A stretch of DNA of 64,000 bases from Mycoplasmatota bacterium (lineage in GTDB: Bacteria; Bacillota_I; Bacilli_A; RF39; UBA660), in contig JALFKQ010000007.1 in the NCBI GenBank assembly GCA_022774645.1, forward strand, positions 27,914 through 91,913, given 5' to 3'. Position numbers and translations under genes: made by a program. Below, piece after piece: positions 36,046 through 44,900 of this stretch. Position 1 is the stretch's first letter. Each line of letters starts with the position of its first letter. The notes beneath the pieces were generated by a model. The model saw nothing but the letters and a program-made list of their open reading frames with translations, made no database searches and was not told the origin of the DNA.

Positions 36046-37262
36046 TTTTCTATAATTATTCTTTCTTTATCTCTTTCATTCATTGTTATTTTAACTATAT
36101 ATCTTGATAATTCATTTTTATCGTATATTTTATTTTCTTTTAAATTTTCTAAATATACACTTAATCTATCTCTAAAGTCAACAGATAATGATACATATAC
36201 ATCATTTGAATTTTTCTTCATATAATAGTCATAATAGCTTTCATAATACTTAGTTTCAATAGTAAATTTGTTTTCTAATGTATTATCATATTCTACTATA
36301 TATTGTGTATCATAATTTGTATTAAATGAAATATACATTTTTTTATCTATGTTACTAGGTAAATTTAATTTTTCATATTTTCTAGTCATAGAATATTTAT
36401 CACTTACATCTTTTACAATATCTATATTTGATACTTGTTTTATAAATAATGTTATACCAAGAGCAATTATTACAAGTGTAAGTATTATTGATATAATTGT
36501 CCATTTTACACTTATTTTTTTATTTAGTACTGCTTTATTTACTAATATAACAATTATTAATAATAATATATCTATCCCTAGTATAGCAATATTTAATCCA
36601 TAGAATTTAATACCGTCTAATATTGCAAACATACTAGCCATTAATATAACAGTTACCCATAACCACAAAAATAACAAGCATATTGTTATTACAATTCCAA
36701 TAGTTTTAAATATTGTTCTTCTTATTCTTGTACTTTTTGATTCAAAAACTTTTTTCTCTGTTATACTTTCTATTACATTTGGTAATTCTTCTACAATTTC
36801 TTCTTTTGTTTCTATGATATTTTCTTTTAATGTATCTTTCTTTTTACGACTTAATTTAGTTTTTATTGATTTTTTTATATTAGCAAAACCATTTCTAATT
36901 GAATCTTTTGTTTTATTAATTTTGTATTTTAATCTTCTTTTATATTTAGTTTTTTCTGATTTAGATTTTTTCTTTTTTTTGCTTTTTTCTTTTTTAGGTA
37001 ATTGTATATCCTTTGTAATAAATTCTTTAATATTTTTAAAAAGTGATTTCATTTTATTATTTGATTTTAATTTTTCTATTTCTTTCTTTGATACTTCTTC
37101 TGCCGTACCTAATTCTTTTAAAATATCAACAATTCTTTTATTATTTTCTTTTTCTTTTTTAATTTTTTCTTGATATTTATTTATTATTTCTTCTTTTTTC
37201 TTTTTAGAAATACCTTTAAGTTTACTTTCTAATTCAGATAGATACTTTTTTTCCTTTTTCAT
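36042..37262 (-). CDS. Membrane protein with HAAS-like (DUF1700) N-terminus
   Basis: Residues 1-60 (KKYLSELESKLKGISKKKKE, then NKRIVDILKELGTAEEVSKK) match the HAAS/DUF1700 signalling helix bundle, in which small proteins fold leucine-rich LExxL motifs and ELGxPEEVA turns. A lysine-rich linker of about 110 residues follows, then a membrane region of about four helices (residues 180-285) and a C-terminal soluble domain of 120 residues. HAAS domains often pair with PadR-type regulators, but none is seen nearby. An AAAAAGGTGA ribosome binding site precedes the start. Confidence 0.65.
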   Translation of the reverse strand: MKKEKKYLSELESKLKGISKKKKEEIINKYQEKIKKEKENNKRIVDILKELGTAEEVSKKEIEKLKSNNKMKSLFKNIKEFITKDIQLPKKEKSKKKKKSKSEKTKYKRRLKYKINKTKDSIRNGFANIKKSIKTKLSRKKKDTLKENIIETKEEIVEELPNVIESITEKKVFESKSTRIRRTIFKTIGIVITICLLFLWLWVTVILMASMFAILDGIKFYGLNIAILGIDILLLIIVILVNKAVLNKKISVKWTIISIILTLVIIALGITLFIKQVSNIDIVKDVSDKYSMTRKYEKLNLPSNIDKKMYISFNTNYDTQYIVEYDNTLENKFTIETKYYESYYDYYMKKNSNDVYVSLSVDFRDRLSVYLENLKENKIYDKNELSRYIVKITMNERDKERIIIEN

Positions 37263-37293
37263 AATTTCACCTTTTTAAATATTATATTGTTTA

Positions 37294-37944
37294 TTAGTTA
37301 AAAATATTATCTGTTTGTTTGTTAATGAATGTTTTAATTTTTTTGATTATATTTTTAAATAAATTTTTAATTATTTTTTTAATATCATTTATTATATCAT
37401 CTATTAATGATTCTTCATCATCTTTTTGTTCTTTTTCTACTTTTTTAGTTGTTGTAGCTTTCTTAGTTGTTTTTTCTTCTTCGCTCCATACTCCAAGTTT
37501 TTTACTTTTTGCAGTTTTTTCTATTTCCTTTAACTCGTCCGTATATTTATAATCTCCGTATAAATAAGCAACTTTGGCATAACCAAGTGATACTAAATCT
37601 TTTTGTAATAAATTATCATCTACAAAAACCCAAGCTAATGCTCTACTGTATTTATCAGTCTTTGTACTTCCTTCATCATATTCTAATTCGAGTTTTTTAG
37701 CATTTTTAACTTTATCACAAGTGTAATTACTTGCTTCTTTTCCATATGGTTCTTCACCTTTTGTTGGGTGTACTGTTTCTGGTGTGTCTATTGCCAAAAA
37801 TCTTACTGTTGTTTTTTTATTATCAAGCATAACTTTTATAGTATCTCCATCTACACAACCTTCAAATTTTACTGCAACTTTTTCTGCATTAACATTTGTT
37901 AAAAATACACAAAAAAATAAAAATATTATTACTACTTTTTTCAT
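37294..37944 (-). CDS. Secreted thermonuclease-like (SNase) protein
   Basis: A signal peptide (residues 1-20, KKVVIIFLFFCVFLTNVNA) precedes a staphylococcal-nuclease fold: GCVDGDTIKV, TTVRFLAIDTPET (catalytic arginine), GKEASNYTCDKV and DKYSRALAWVFVDD (second arginine), followed by GYAKVAYLYGDYKYTDEL. The C-terminus is lysine-rich with an amphipathic tail. Such enzymes cut nucleic acids outside the cell. No ribosome binding site is seen; TAAAAT at 37951-37956 lies six bases before the ATG, with an extended TG, so the mRNA could be leaderless. Confidence 0.88.
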   Translation of the reverse strand: MKKVVIIFLFFCVFLTNVNAEKVAVKFEGCVDGDTIKVMLDNKKTTVRFLAIDTPETVHPTKGEEPYGKEASNYTCDKVKNAKKLELEYDEGSTKTDKYSRALAWVFVDDNLLQKDLVSLGYAKVAYLYGDYKYTDELKEIEKTAKSKKLGVWSEEEKTTKKATTTKKVEKEQKDDEESLIDDIINDIKKIIKNLFKNIIKKIKTFINKQTDNIFN

Positions 37945-37984
37945 AATAATATTTTAACATGTTTTTTAAACTTAAAAAAGATTT

Positions 37985-38293
37985 TTAGCTTAATTCATTC
38001 ATTTTATTTGAATATTTTGTGTAAGATTTTTCAATTTTTGTATCTTCTTCTGGTGTTATAGTATACCAGCCCTTAGTGAACATAAGATTGTAAATATCTC
38101 TTGCCATATCTTTTGTATCATCAAATATAGACATTATTTTTTTATATAGATATTTATTACTCATTTCGTTAATTGCTACACTATAACTGTTTGATATATT
38201 TTTTTCTGATAATAATATATCATTTAATATATCTTCATCATTTAAACATTCATCTTTTTGTATTTTAGTTTCTTCATTTTTTATTTGTTTCAT
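37985..38293 (-). CDS. CotF-like spore coat protein
   Basis: The 102-residue helical protein (LNDEDILNDILLSEKNISNS YSVAINEMSN..., then GWYTITPEED) matches the coat F (CotF) family, which has ferritin-like helices and the ending MFxKGWYxxxxxD. It is the second gene behind a similar small helical protein, 9 bases apart. Confidence 0.8.
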   Translation of the reverse strand: MKQIKNEETKIQKDECLNDEDILNDILLSEKNISNSYSVAINEMSNKYLYKKIMSIFDDTKDMARDIYNLMFTKGWYTITPEEDTKIEKSYTKYSNKMNELS

Positions 38294-38302
38294 ATTTAAC
38301 TC

Positions 38303-38500
38303 CTATTCTATTAAATCTAATAATTCTTTATAATGTTTAGCATGCATTTTTTTAGCTTTAGTAAGTAATTCTTCTGTTTCACTATCGCAAACACATTCTA
38401 AATAAGAATATATTTTTTTATTCATTATTAAGTTCCAATTAAGCATATCTTCTATATACAATAGATCTTTAATGCTTATTATATTTGGTATTTCCTTCAT
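38303..38500 (-). CDS. Small helical protein in the CotF-like operon
   Basis: The 65-residue protein (KEIPNIISIKDLLYIEDMLN, then a C-terminal KMHAKHYKELLDLIE) is all-helical and shows the ExxH-like spacing of ferritin-like bundles. It sits directly before the CotF-like gene and is probably a coat partner. It has an AGGAGGT-like ribosome binding site. No precise family identified. Confidence 0.65.
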   Translation of the reverse strand: MKEIPNIISIKDLLYIEDMLNWNLIMNKKIYSYLECVCDSETEELLTKAKKMHAKHYKELLDLIE

Positions 38501-38567
38501 TTTTTACCTCCTAGTAATATTATTTACAAATATGTATATAATAATAATGTAAAAAATATCCAAAAAA

Positions 38568-38594
38568 TTAGCACTTACTATTGACAAGTGCTAA
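38568..38594 (+). promoter_or_regulatory. CIRCE operator (HrcA binding site)
   Basis: TTAGCACTT - nine bases - AAGTGCTAA is the CIRCE inverted repeat (consensus TTAGCACTC-N9-GAGTGCTAA) with the last base of each arm changed in a compensating way. It overlaps the -35 of the hsp20 promoter, the expected position for repression by HrcA. Confidence 0.9.
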
Positions 38595-38608
38595 TTATTG
38601 AGTATAAT
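38581..38608 (+). promoter_or_regulatory. Promoter of hsp20, overlapped by CIRCE
   Basis: TTGACA (38581-38586) lies inside the CIRCE spacer and right arm, and TATAAT (38603-38608) follows after 16 bases. Confidence 0.75.
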
Positions 38609-38632
38609 TATAATTGTTAGGAGATGAAAATT

Positions 38633-39028
38633 ATGAGTTTATTACCAGAAAAGTTTTATTTAGATGATTTCTTTGAGGATTTTGTACCAATGCCAAAAAT
38701 GCCTAAGAATGAAATGAAATGTGACATTTATGAAAAAGGTGGTGAAGTTCATATTGAACTTGATGTTCCTGGATTTAACAAAGAAGATGTTAAAGTTGAT
38801 CTTGATGATGGAATTCTAACAATTGCTGCATCTAAGCATGAAGATAAAGAAGAAAAAGAAAAGAATTACTATCGTAAAGAAAGATCTTTCGGTTCATTCA
38901 AGAGACAATTTAATGTTGGTAATGTTAAAGAAAACGATATTAATGCTAAGTTCTATAACGGGGTATTAAAAATCAGTTTCCCTAAGGAAGAACAAAAACA
39001 ATCAAAGAAATTCATCGCTATAAAATAA
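38633..39028 (+). CDS. Small heat shock protein Hsp20
   Basis: The 131-residue protein holds an alpha-crystallin domain: YEKGGEVHIELDVPGFNKED, DLDDGILTIAASKHEDKEEK, RSFGSFKRQFNV, and the C-terminal NGVLKISFPKEE followed by the short KFIAIK tail (I-x-I type anchor). Such ATP-independent chaperones hold unfolding proteins. The ATG at 38633 is chosen because the upstream ATG at 38624 is too close to AGGAG. CIRCE control by HrcA is predicted. Confidence 0.93.
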   Translation: MSLLPEKFYLDDFFEDFVPMPKMPKNEMKCDIYEKGGEVHIELDVPGFNKEDVKVDLDDGILTIAASKHEDKEEKEKNYYRKERSFGSFKRQFNVGNVKENDINAKFYNGVLKISFPKEEQKQSKKFIAIK

Positions 39029-39041
39029 TTGAAGATAATAT

Positions 39042-39072
39042 AAAGATACCTTAAAATAGGTATCTTTTTTTA
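39042..39072 (+). terminator. Intrinsic terminator of hsp20
   Basis: AAAGATACCT / AGGTATCTTT form a perfect 10-bp stem followed by a T-run. Confidence 0.85.
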
Positions 39073-39085
39073 TGAAAAAAACAGG

Positions 39086-40846
39086 TTACTTTGACCTGTT
39101 TATCCAATTTATTAAAGTATTTATATTTATTTTATATAGTATACCTTTTGTATTTTCAAATCCAATATGTTTAAATACATTTTGAGATTTAAGATTTTTT
39201 GAACTAATAGTTCCATATACATCGCTATATAATCTTTTATCACTTTTGTCTATTACTTGTTTTAGCATTTTTCTTAATATATCATATTTTCCTTGATACT
39301 CTTTTTTTATTTGTACTTCTGAAAGCATTAAGCCAATATCAATATATGTATAACATATAAAACCTACAAGTTCTTCATTTTTAAAACACAAAAGCATATT
39401 ATAATTTTGGGTATTTTCAATCATATTTAGCCATTCTGGAAATGAATTATCTACTGAATCATTTGTATCATTTATCATATTATAATTTTCAACTAATATC
39501 TTACACATATTTAAAAGTATTAAATTTTCTGGCATATTTTCATTAGAAAATATTTGATATTTAAATTTTTCTTCAAACTCTGATATAAGAAGATCACACA
39601 GTTCACAATATTCCTTAGGCGGTGTTTCATAACTACCAGTTTCCAGTTGAAACTTTCCTGGACAATATTTGCACAATTTCTTTTTATAACATTTTTTGCA
39701 TTTTGAGTTATTACTAAAATGCAGTTTACATATTCCATTTCTAAACATATTTAATGCATCTATAATTTTATATTGTTCTATATTGTATTTTTCATTGACT
39801 ACTAAACATGGCTTTATGTTTCCATAACAATCAATAAATATTTGTTCTTTTCCAACAGAACATTGAAAAACATTATCATTAATTTCTAAATTTTTATTTA
39901 AATTGTTAACCGCCGTTTTAAAGTATTCTGTATCATCTTTATTCATTTTAATTATTTTTAATATTTCATTTGGCAACAAAGATTCTTCATTTTTCTTAAA
40001 TATTTCCTCTGTTACTTTTGGAAAAATATTGTAATCATATCTAAATTCTGAGCTATATTTGTTGCAATATTTTCTTATTTGTTCAAAGTTCATAACATTT
40101 TTCTTTGTTAATACTGTTTTTAACTTTAAATTTATATTGTTATTTATTAATGAAATTATATTGTTATTTATTATCTCAAAAGAGTTTTTATAATGTGTAA
40201 ATTCTTCATATGTTTTATTATCATAACCGTAAATACTAATTTCTATTTGATGTGGTTTATATTTATTAAATAACTTAATAATATCTTCATTGATAAAATA
40301 GCCATTAGTGTTAATTCCTACTCTCATACCTTTTTGTTTAGCATACAAGTACATTTTTTTGAAATCTTTATTTAGTAGTGGTTCTCCACCAGTTATTGTT
40401 ATTGTAAAACAATTAATTTCATACAATTCATCAATTATTTTTTTATATGTTTTAAAATTCATATCTTTTTTTTGACTTTTGTCTACATAGCAATGATCGC
40501 ATCTAAATTGACATCTATTAGTTATCTCAACCATGCAACTTGTTATTTCTTTTGATTCTAGAAGGTTGTTTAAATCAGTGCCTGTTACTTTTTCTACTGA
40601 TAAATCCAATTCTTCAAGAGTATTTAATTCTTGAAGAAAATCATCATAATCATTTTCTAATGTTTCTATTTCAACTCCATATTGCTGGTTCAACATTTTT
40701 ATTACTTCATCTCTTGGTATATCTATATTATCTAAAATTATTTTTCCTACACCATCAAATTTATATATTTTATTTGAATCTGATTTACTAATTAGTAATG
40801 TATTATTAGCATTTTTTTTAATTAAATATTTACTTTTCAAATTCAT
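39086..40846 (-). CDS. RiPP-type radical SAM/SPASM maturase with PqqD-like and GNAT domains
   Basis: The 586-residue protein has four parts. Residues 1-90 resemble a PqqD-like peptide-binding domain (SDSNKIYKFDGVGKIILDNI and on). Residues about 100-330 are a radical SAM core with the cluster motif CQFRCDHC in ITNRCQFRCDHCYVDKS and the GGEPLL motif. Residues about 345-425 are a cysteine-rich SPASM region (CYGNIKPCLV, CKKCYKKKLCKYCPGKFQL, YCELC). The final 140 residues look like a GNAT acetyltransferase (NMLLCFKNEELVGFICYTYI, KKEYQGKYDILRKMLKQVID). The start at 40846 has GGGATGGTGA. It follows the 77-residue precursor-like gene after a hairpin. The pair would modify a peptide post-translationally; the chemistry is unknown. 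Confidence 0.88.
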   Translation of the reverse strand: MNLKSKYLIKKNANNTLLISKSDSNKIYKFDGVGKIILDNIDIPRDEVIKMLNQQYGVEIETLENDYDDFLQELNTLEELDLSVEKVTGTDLNNLLESKEITSCMVEITNRCQFRCDHCYVDKSQKKDMNFKTYKKIIDELYEINCFTITITGGEPLLNKDFKKMYLYAKQKGMRVGINTNGYFINEDIIKLFNKYKPHQIEISIYGYDNKTYEEFTHYKNSFEIINNNIISLINNNINLKLKTVLTKKNVMNFEQIRKYCNKYSSEFRYDYNIFPKVTEEIFKKNEESLLPNEILKIIKMNKDDTEYFKTAVNNLNKNLEINDNVFQCSVGKEQIFIDCYGNIKPCLVVNEKYNIEQYKIIDALNMFRNGICKLHFSNNSKCKKCYKKKLCKYCPGKFQLETGSYETPPKEYCELCDLLISEFEEKFKYQIFSNENMPENLILLNMCKILVENYNMINDTNDSVDNSFPEWLNMIENTQNYNMLLCFKNEELVGFICYTYIDIGLMLSEVQIKKEYQGKYDILRKMLKQVIDKSDKRLYSDVYGTISSKNLKSQNVFKHIGFENTKGILYKININTLINWINRSK

Positions 40847-40864
40847 TAACTCACCATCCCTTAT

Positions 40865-40892
40865 AAAAAAGAACATATATTTAATATGTTCT
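40865..40892 (-). terminator. Hairpin between the RiPP precursor and the maturase gene
   Basis: AGAACATAT / ATATGTTCT form a 9-bp stem around ATTTA (40870-40892), followed on the minus strand by TTTTTT. Placed right after the precursor stop, it would let most transcripts end there and so favour precursor over maturase. Confidence 0.75.
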
Positions 40893-40893
40893 C

Positions 40894-41127
40894 TTAACAG
40901 CCATCTCCATCATTTTCTGCATAGCTTTGTTTCCAACATCCCATATAAATTTTCTTCGTTGGTTTTAACACTTGGATTCTTTTAACACTTGGTTTTTCAT
41001 ATTCAGGTGTTTTCTCTGCACACTCTGATTTAAGTGCCAAACTGCCTTGTACATAAGCTAATGTTTCAACAATATTTTTCTCTCTAAGTAATGCTTCTTT
41101 TTTTGATTTAAAACTTGTAACACTCAT
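40894..41127 (-). CDS. Putative RiPP precursor peptide with C-terminal Cys
   Basis: The 77-residue protein has a lysine- and glutamate-rich helical leader region (SFKSKKEALLREKNIVETLA) and a short C-terminal segment with aromatic and Cys residues (YMGCWKQSYAENDGDGC). Cysteines are at positions 36, 64 and 77, the last being the C-terminal residue. It lies directly upstream of the PqqD/radical SAM/SPASM enzyme, with its own promoter and a hairpin between. Size, position and composition fit a precursor of a ribosomally made modified peptide. No exporter or protease is nearby. The peptide class is not assigned. Confidence 0.7.
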   Translation of the reverse strand: MSVTSFKSKKEALLREKNIVETLAYVQGSLALKSECAEKTPEYEKPSVKRIQVLKPTKKIYMGCWKQSYAENDGDGC

Positions 41128-41151
41128 TTTTTAACATTTCCTTTCGGTTAG

Positions 41152-41180
41152 ATATTATCATAATTTAATTTTATTGTCAA
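41152..41180 (-). promoter_or_regulatory. Promoter of the RiPP precursor gene
   Basis: On the minus strand TTGACA (41175-41180) and TAATAT (41152-41157) are 17 bases apart, about 25 bases before the precursor ATG, which has an AAGGAAATG ribosome binding site. Confidence 0.75.
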
Positions 41181-41194
41181 TTTTTATAATGGTG

Positions 41195-42301
41195 TTATTT
41201 TGTAACATTAAATCTAAATAAGCAGATATCACCATCTTGCATTAGATAATCTTTTCCTTCTAATCTCGCTCTTCCTGCTTCTTTAACTCTTTGTTCATTT
41301 CCATATTTTATTAAATCATCATAGCTCATTACTTCTGCTTTAATAAATCCTCTTTCAAAATCAGTATGAATTAATCCAGCACATTCTGGTGCCTTCATAC
41401 CATCTTTGAAAGTCCAAGCTCTTACTTCGTCTTTTCCTACTGTGAAGAAAGTTTTAAGTCCAAGTAAATGATATGTATTATAAATTAATTGATCTAAACC
41501 ACTATTTTGAATTCCTAAATCTTTTAAAAACTCTTTTTTAGTTTCATCATCTAATTCTGAAAGTTCACTTTCTATCTTTGCAGACATAAGAACAACAGAA
41601 GACTTTTCACTAACTGCATATTCTCTTACAGCATTAACATATGGATTTTCATTACCAACTAAATCTTCTTCACTAACATTTGCTAGGTAAATAAATGGTT
41701 TATTAGTAATTAAGTTATATGTTTTAATTAATTTCTCTTCTTTTTCATCAAACTCTTCAAGTCTTAACATTTTTCCTTCACTTAAAATATTTTTTAATTT
41801 TTTAAGTAAGGCAACTTCGTATAATCCTTCTTTATCATTTGATGTTGTTGCTTTCTTTTCTATTTTATTAAGTCTATTTTCAACTATTTCTAAATCACTT
41901 AATATAAGTTCATAGTTGACTATCTCAATATCTCTTTTTGGATTGATAGTTCCCTCTACATGAATTATATCTTTGTTTTCAAAACATCTTACAACTTGAA
42001 CAATAGCATCAACTTCTCTTATATTGGCTAAGAATTTATTTCCTAAACCTTCACCGTTAGATGCTCCTTTTACTAATCCTGCGATATCAATAAATTCATA
42101 TTGTGTTGGGATTAGTCTTTCTGGTTCATATAATTCGTTTAATGTTTCTAATCTTTGATCTGGTACAGTAACTACACCTACATTTGGATCAATTGTCGCA
42201 AATGGATAGTTTGCTGCTAAAATATTTTTCTTTGTAATAGCATTAAATAATGTACTTTTACCTACATTAGGTAACCCTATAATTCCTGCTTTAAGTGCCA
42301 T
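41195..42301 (-). CDS. ychF: Redox-regulated ATPase YchF
   Basis: The 368-residue Obg-family protein has the P-loop [18 protein letters not shown]2/G3 YPFATIDPN and [20 protein letters not shown], and the NxxE-type G4 ([10 protein letters not shown]) that gives ATP rather than GTP preference. The C-terminal TGS domain ends [13 protein letters not shown]. It is a universally conserved ribosome-associated P-loop NTPase. It overlaps the end of the AbgT transporter gene by 11 bases. Confidence 0.96.
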   Translation of the reverse strand: MALKAGIIGLPNVGKSTLFNAITKKNILAANYPFATIDPNVGVVTVPDQRLETLNELYEPERLIPTQYEFIDIAGLVKGASNGEGLGNKFLANIREVDAIVQVVRCFENKDIIHVEGTINPKRDIEIVNYELILSDLEIVENRLNKIEKKATTSNDKEGLYEVALLKKLKNILSEGKMLRLEEFDEKEEKLIKTYNLITNKPFIYLANVSEEDLVGNENPYVNAVREYAVSEKSSVVLMSAKIESELSELDDETKKEFLKDLGIQNSGLDQLIYNTYHLLGLKTFFTVGKDEVRAWTFKDGMKAPECAGLIHTDFERGFIKAEVMSYDDLIKYGNEQRVKEAGRARLEGKDYLMQDGDICLFRFNVTK

Positions 42302-43820
42302 AAATCACCCCTGGGAAAGACCCTATACCTATTGGTAATCCAATTAGGTACCATCCTATTAAAATTAATATCCAAATTATGCTTATGTATACTGCATATG
42401 GAACCATATATTTCGTACTTCCAAATAAAGTAATCATTTCTCCATTGTTATATTTTTCCATAAAAGCAATATATACAGCAAAATATAAGAATAATGGAGT
42501 TAGACCATTTGTTAATGATGCTCCTGCTACATAAGTAACTTGTGAAAATTCTGGACTTATACTTGCATTCATAAATAATGTTACAACTGCTGCTGATAGT
42601 ATTTGCCATTTACTAAGTGACCCTGGTAAAAATATGTTACCAATTGCTACTAACAACACAGTTATTAATATTAAAGGTGCACCTGTAAATTTAAGTCCTC
42701 CTACTATTTTAGATATAGATGCTACTATTACTGTTCCAATTTGACTTTCTTCAAATACATTAATAAATAATGATGCAAAGAAAAGTAATACTAGTATACT
42801 TCCTATACCATCTAATGAATATCCTAAACTTTCTGTAACATCTTTACTATTTTTTATTGATTTTGTCATAAGTCCATATCCAAAACCAACTATTACAAAT
42901 AGCATTGTAACTATAAATATAAATCCTTTATTAAATAAAGAATTTGCTCCAAAAAGCATATCAATATACTTTGAAGCTGAATTATCAAGTAATGCACCTG
43001 ATAATGGTAATCCTGGGATAACCATATATACTACTAATAATATATATAATATTCCAGTTCCTAATCCTATAATCAATCCTCTTAATTCTTTGTTAGTTAT
43101 TTTTAATTCTTCTTCATTACTTTCATATCTTGGAAGTCTTGGCATTATTTTCTTTTCAGTTATCCCAGTAAATACAAGTGATACTATTATTAATGCAAGT
43201 ATCATTATAAATAATGAAAAAAATATTCCAATTCCATATTTAGGATCCAATGTATGTGCTGCTGTTAATGTTAATTCTAATAAAGAACTATCGTTAGCAG
43301 ACAAAAACACATTTATTCCTGCTCCAAATGAAAGAGATGCAAATGTTGCAATTATACCTCCTAATGGATTTCTTCTACCATATTTAAATAGAAGTGCTCC
43401 GAGTGGTAACATAATTACAAATCCAATATCACCTAACAATGAAAATATTAAACATAAGAATACTAATATAAATGTAATTGTATTCTTTTTTGAATTTCTA
43501 GTTAATATTGTAAAAAATGATTTTAAGAATCCAGTTTTTTCTAAAACACCTATTCCTATTAAAACTATTATTAATGCTCCAAGTGGTTCAAAGTTAACAA
43601 ATCCACTTACAGCTGTTGTAACAATATGTTTAATACCTGATGTACTAAATAAACTTTTTACTTCTACAACATTATTAACAAGTTCTCCTGTTACTTTATT
43701 AACTGATGTGTACTCTGATTGAATATTTAATAAATGTAGGAGTCCGCTTATTAATATAGTTGCAACTATTAGTACAATAAATGTTACTATTGGACTAAAT
43801 TTCTTTTTGCTTTTGAACAT
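42291..43820 (-). CDS. AbgT family transporter
   Basis: The 509-residue protein has about 12 helices and AbgT family segments such as the N-terminal FTSTGIKH-type loop (here LFSTSGIKHIVTTAVSGFVN), GVLEKTGFLKSFF, GFGYGLMTKSIKNSKDV and SISPEFSQVTYVAGASLTNG LTPLFLYF near the end. Members carry p-aminobenzoyl-glutamate into cells or export sulfonamide-like drugs. The start has GAGGAATA. It sits between DUF951 and ychF in a packed minus-strand run. Confidence 0.9.
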   Translation of the reverse strand: MFKSKKKFSPIVTFIVLIVATILISGLLHLLNIQSEYTSVNKVTGELVNNVVEVKSLFSTSGIKHIVTTAVSGFVNFEPLGALIIVLIGIGVLEKTGFLKSFFTILTRNSKKNTITFILVFLCLIFSLLGDIGFVIMLPLGALLFKYGRRNPLGGIIATFASLSFGAGINVFLSANDSSLLELTLTAAHTLDPKYGIGIFFSLFIMILALIIVSLVFTGITEKKIMPRLPRYESNEEELKITNKELRGLIIGLGTGILYILLVVYMVIPGLPLSGALLDNSASKYIDMLFGANSLFNKGFIFIVTMLFVIVGFGYGLMTKSIKNSKDVTESLGYSLDGIGSILVLLFFASLFINVFEESQIGTVIVASISKIVGGLKFTGAPLILITVLLVAIGNIFLPGSLSKWQILSAAVVTLFMNASISPEFSQVTYVAGASLTNGLTPLFLYFAVYIAFMEKYNNGEMITLFGSTKYMVPYAVYISIIWILILIGWYLIGLPIGIGSFPGVIYGT

Positions 43821-44005
43821 TAATATTCCTCAACTTTCTTGAGCTTTTTATCAAACTCTATTCTATCCATCATTATGCTTCTACCACATTTAACACATTT
43901 TATTTTAATGTCTACTCCTACTCTTGTAATTTCCCATAGGTTTGTTCCACAAGGATGTGGTTTTCTCATAATAACTTTGCTTCCTATTTTATACTCTTTA
44001 TTCAT
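43820..44005 (-). CDS. DUF951 family protein
   Basis: A 61-residue protein (MNKEYKIGSKVIMRKPHPCG and on to IKCVKCGRSIMM) of the DUF951 family, conserved in Firmicutes next to parB/ychF. The CG...CVKCG cysteines suggest a metal site. The frame starts at 44017 inside the parB end, but the ATG at 44005 just after the parB stop fits the family's usual N-terminus. The function is unknown. Confidence 0.88.
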   Translation of the reverse strand: MNKEYKIGSKVIMRKPHPCGTNLWEITRVGVDIKIKCVKCGRSIMMDRIEFDKKLKKVEEY

Positions 44006-44006
44006 A

Positions 44007-44900
44007 TTAATCAACATTCACTTCAACTTTTAATATTTCAAGTATTCTTTCTAAATCTTTTTCACTATTAAAAGGTATAACTATTTTTTTGTTTTTGATT
44101 TTTACTCTATTACCTATTTTATCTGTAAAAGCTTCTTCTACATAATTATAAGTATTATCATTTTTAATTTTAACTATAGCATTTTTTCTTTTATAACCAG
44201 GATTTTGCACTAATTCTTCTAATTCTCTTACTGATAAATGATTCAATTTTATTTTTTCAGCTAGTTCCGTAATTAATTCTTCATTTTCAAGTTTACTTAG
44301 AATTTTAGCATGGCCAGCAGAAATTAATCCGTGTAAAATATCATTTTTTACTGATTCTGGAAGATTTAAAAGACCTACCATATTTGTTATATAGCTTCTG
44401 CTTTTTCCTATTTTATTTGCTAATTCTTCTTGTGTTACATTTAAAACTTTTAAAAGATTTGAATATGCTTCTGCTTCTTCTATCGCTGTTAAGTTTTCTC
44501 TTTGAATATTTTCAAGAAGGGCAATTTGCATCATTTCACTATCAGTAAATTCTTTTATTATTGCAGGGATTGTTTCAAGACCAGCTAATTCTGATGCTTT
44601 CTTTCTTCTTTCACCGGCAACTATTTCATAACCTTTTATACTTTTAGTTACAATGATTGGTTCTAATACACCATATTCTTTAATAGAATTAGCTAATTCT
44701 ACTAATTTTTCTTGATCGAATTTTTGTCTTGGTTGATATGGATTACTTCTAAGTTCTGATAATTTTATATCCACAATGTCTTCTTTAGGTGTATTTTCTA
44801 CAATTTCTTCAATTGGATCAATTGGTCCGCTATAAAGAGATTCATTACTAAATAATTGTTCTAATCCCTTTCCTAATGCTTTTCTCTTATTTGTTTCCAT
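44007..44900 (-). CDS. parB: Chromosome partitioning protein ParB
   Basis: ParB loads on parS sites and spreads, hydrolysing CTP. The 297-residue protein begins KRKALGKGLEQLFS, then has LRSNPYQPRQKFDQEKLVEL (first ParB motif), the CTP-binding GERRKKAS segment (EIVAGERRKKASELAGL), and the helix-turn-helix KVLNVTQEELANKIGKSRSY ITNMVGLL; C-terminal dimerisation region present. The start at 44900 has AGAGGTGAT; the longer frame starts at a TTG. It overlaps parA by 14 bases. No parS was noticed by eye in the window. Confidence 0.95.
   Translation of the reverse strand: METNKRKALGKGLEQLFSNESLYSGPIDPIEEIVENTPKEDIVDIKLSELRSNPYQPRQKFDQEKLVELANSIKEYGVLEPIIVTKSIKGYEIVAGERRKKASELAGLETIPAIIKEFTDSEMMQIALLENIQRENLTAIEEAEAYSNLLKVLNVTQEELANKIGKSRSYITNMVGLLNLPESVKNDILHGLISAGHAKILSKLENEELITELAEKIKLNHLSVRELEELVQNPGYKRKNAIVKIKNDNTYNYVEEAFTDKIGNRVKIKNKKIVIPFNSEKDLERILEILKVEVNVD

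Noticed and set aside
39520..39738. Minus-strand ORF inside the radical SAM gene in another frame
   Set aside because: It overlaps the well-supported SPASM/GNAT region in a different frame and has no ribosome binding site.
43090..43722. 210-codon plus-strand ORF opposite the AbgT transporter
   Set aside because: It is long but has no ribosome binding site and mirrors the codon pattern of the transporter on the other strand.
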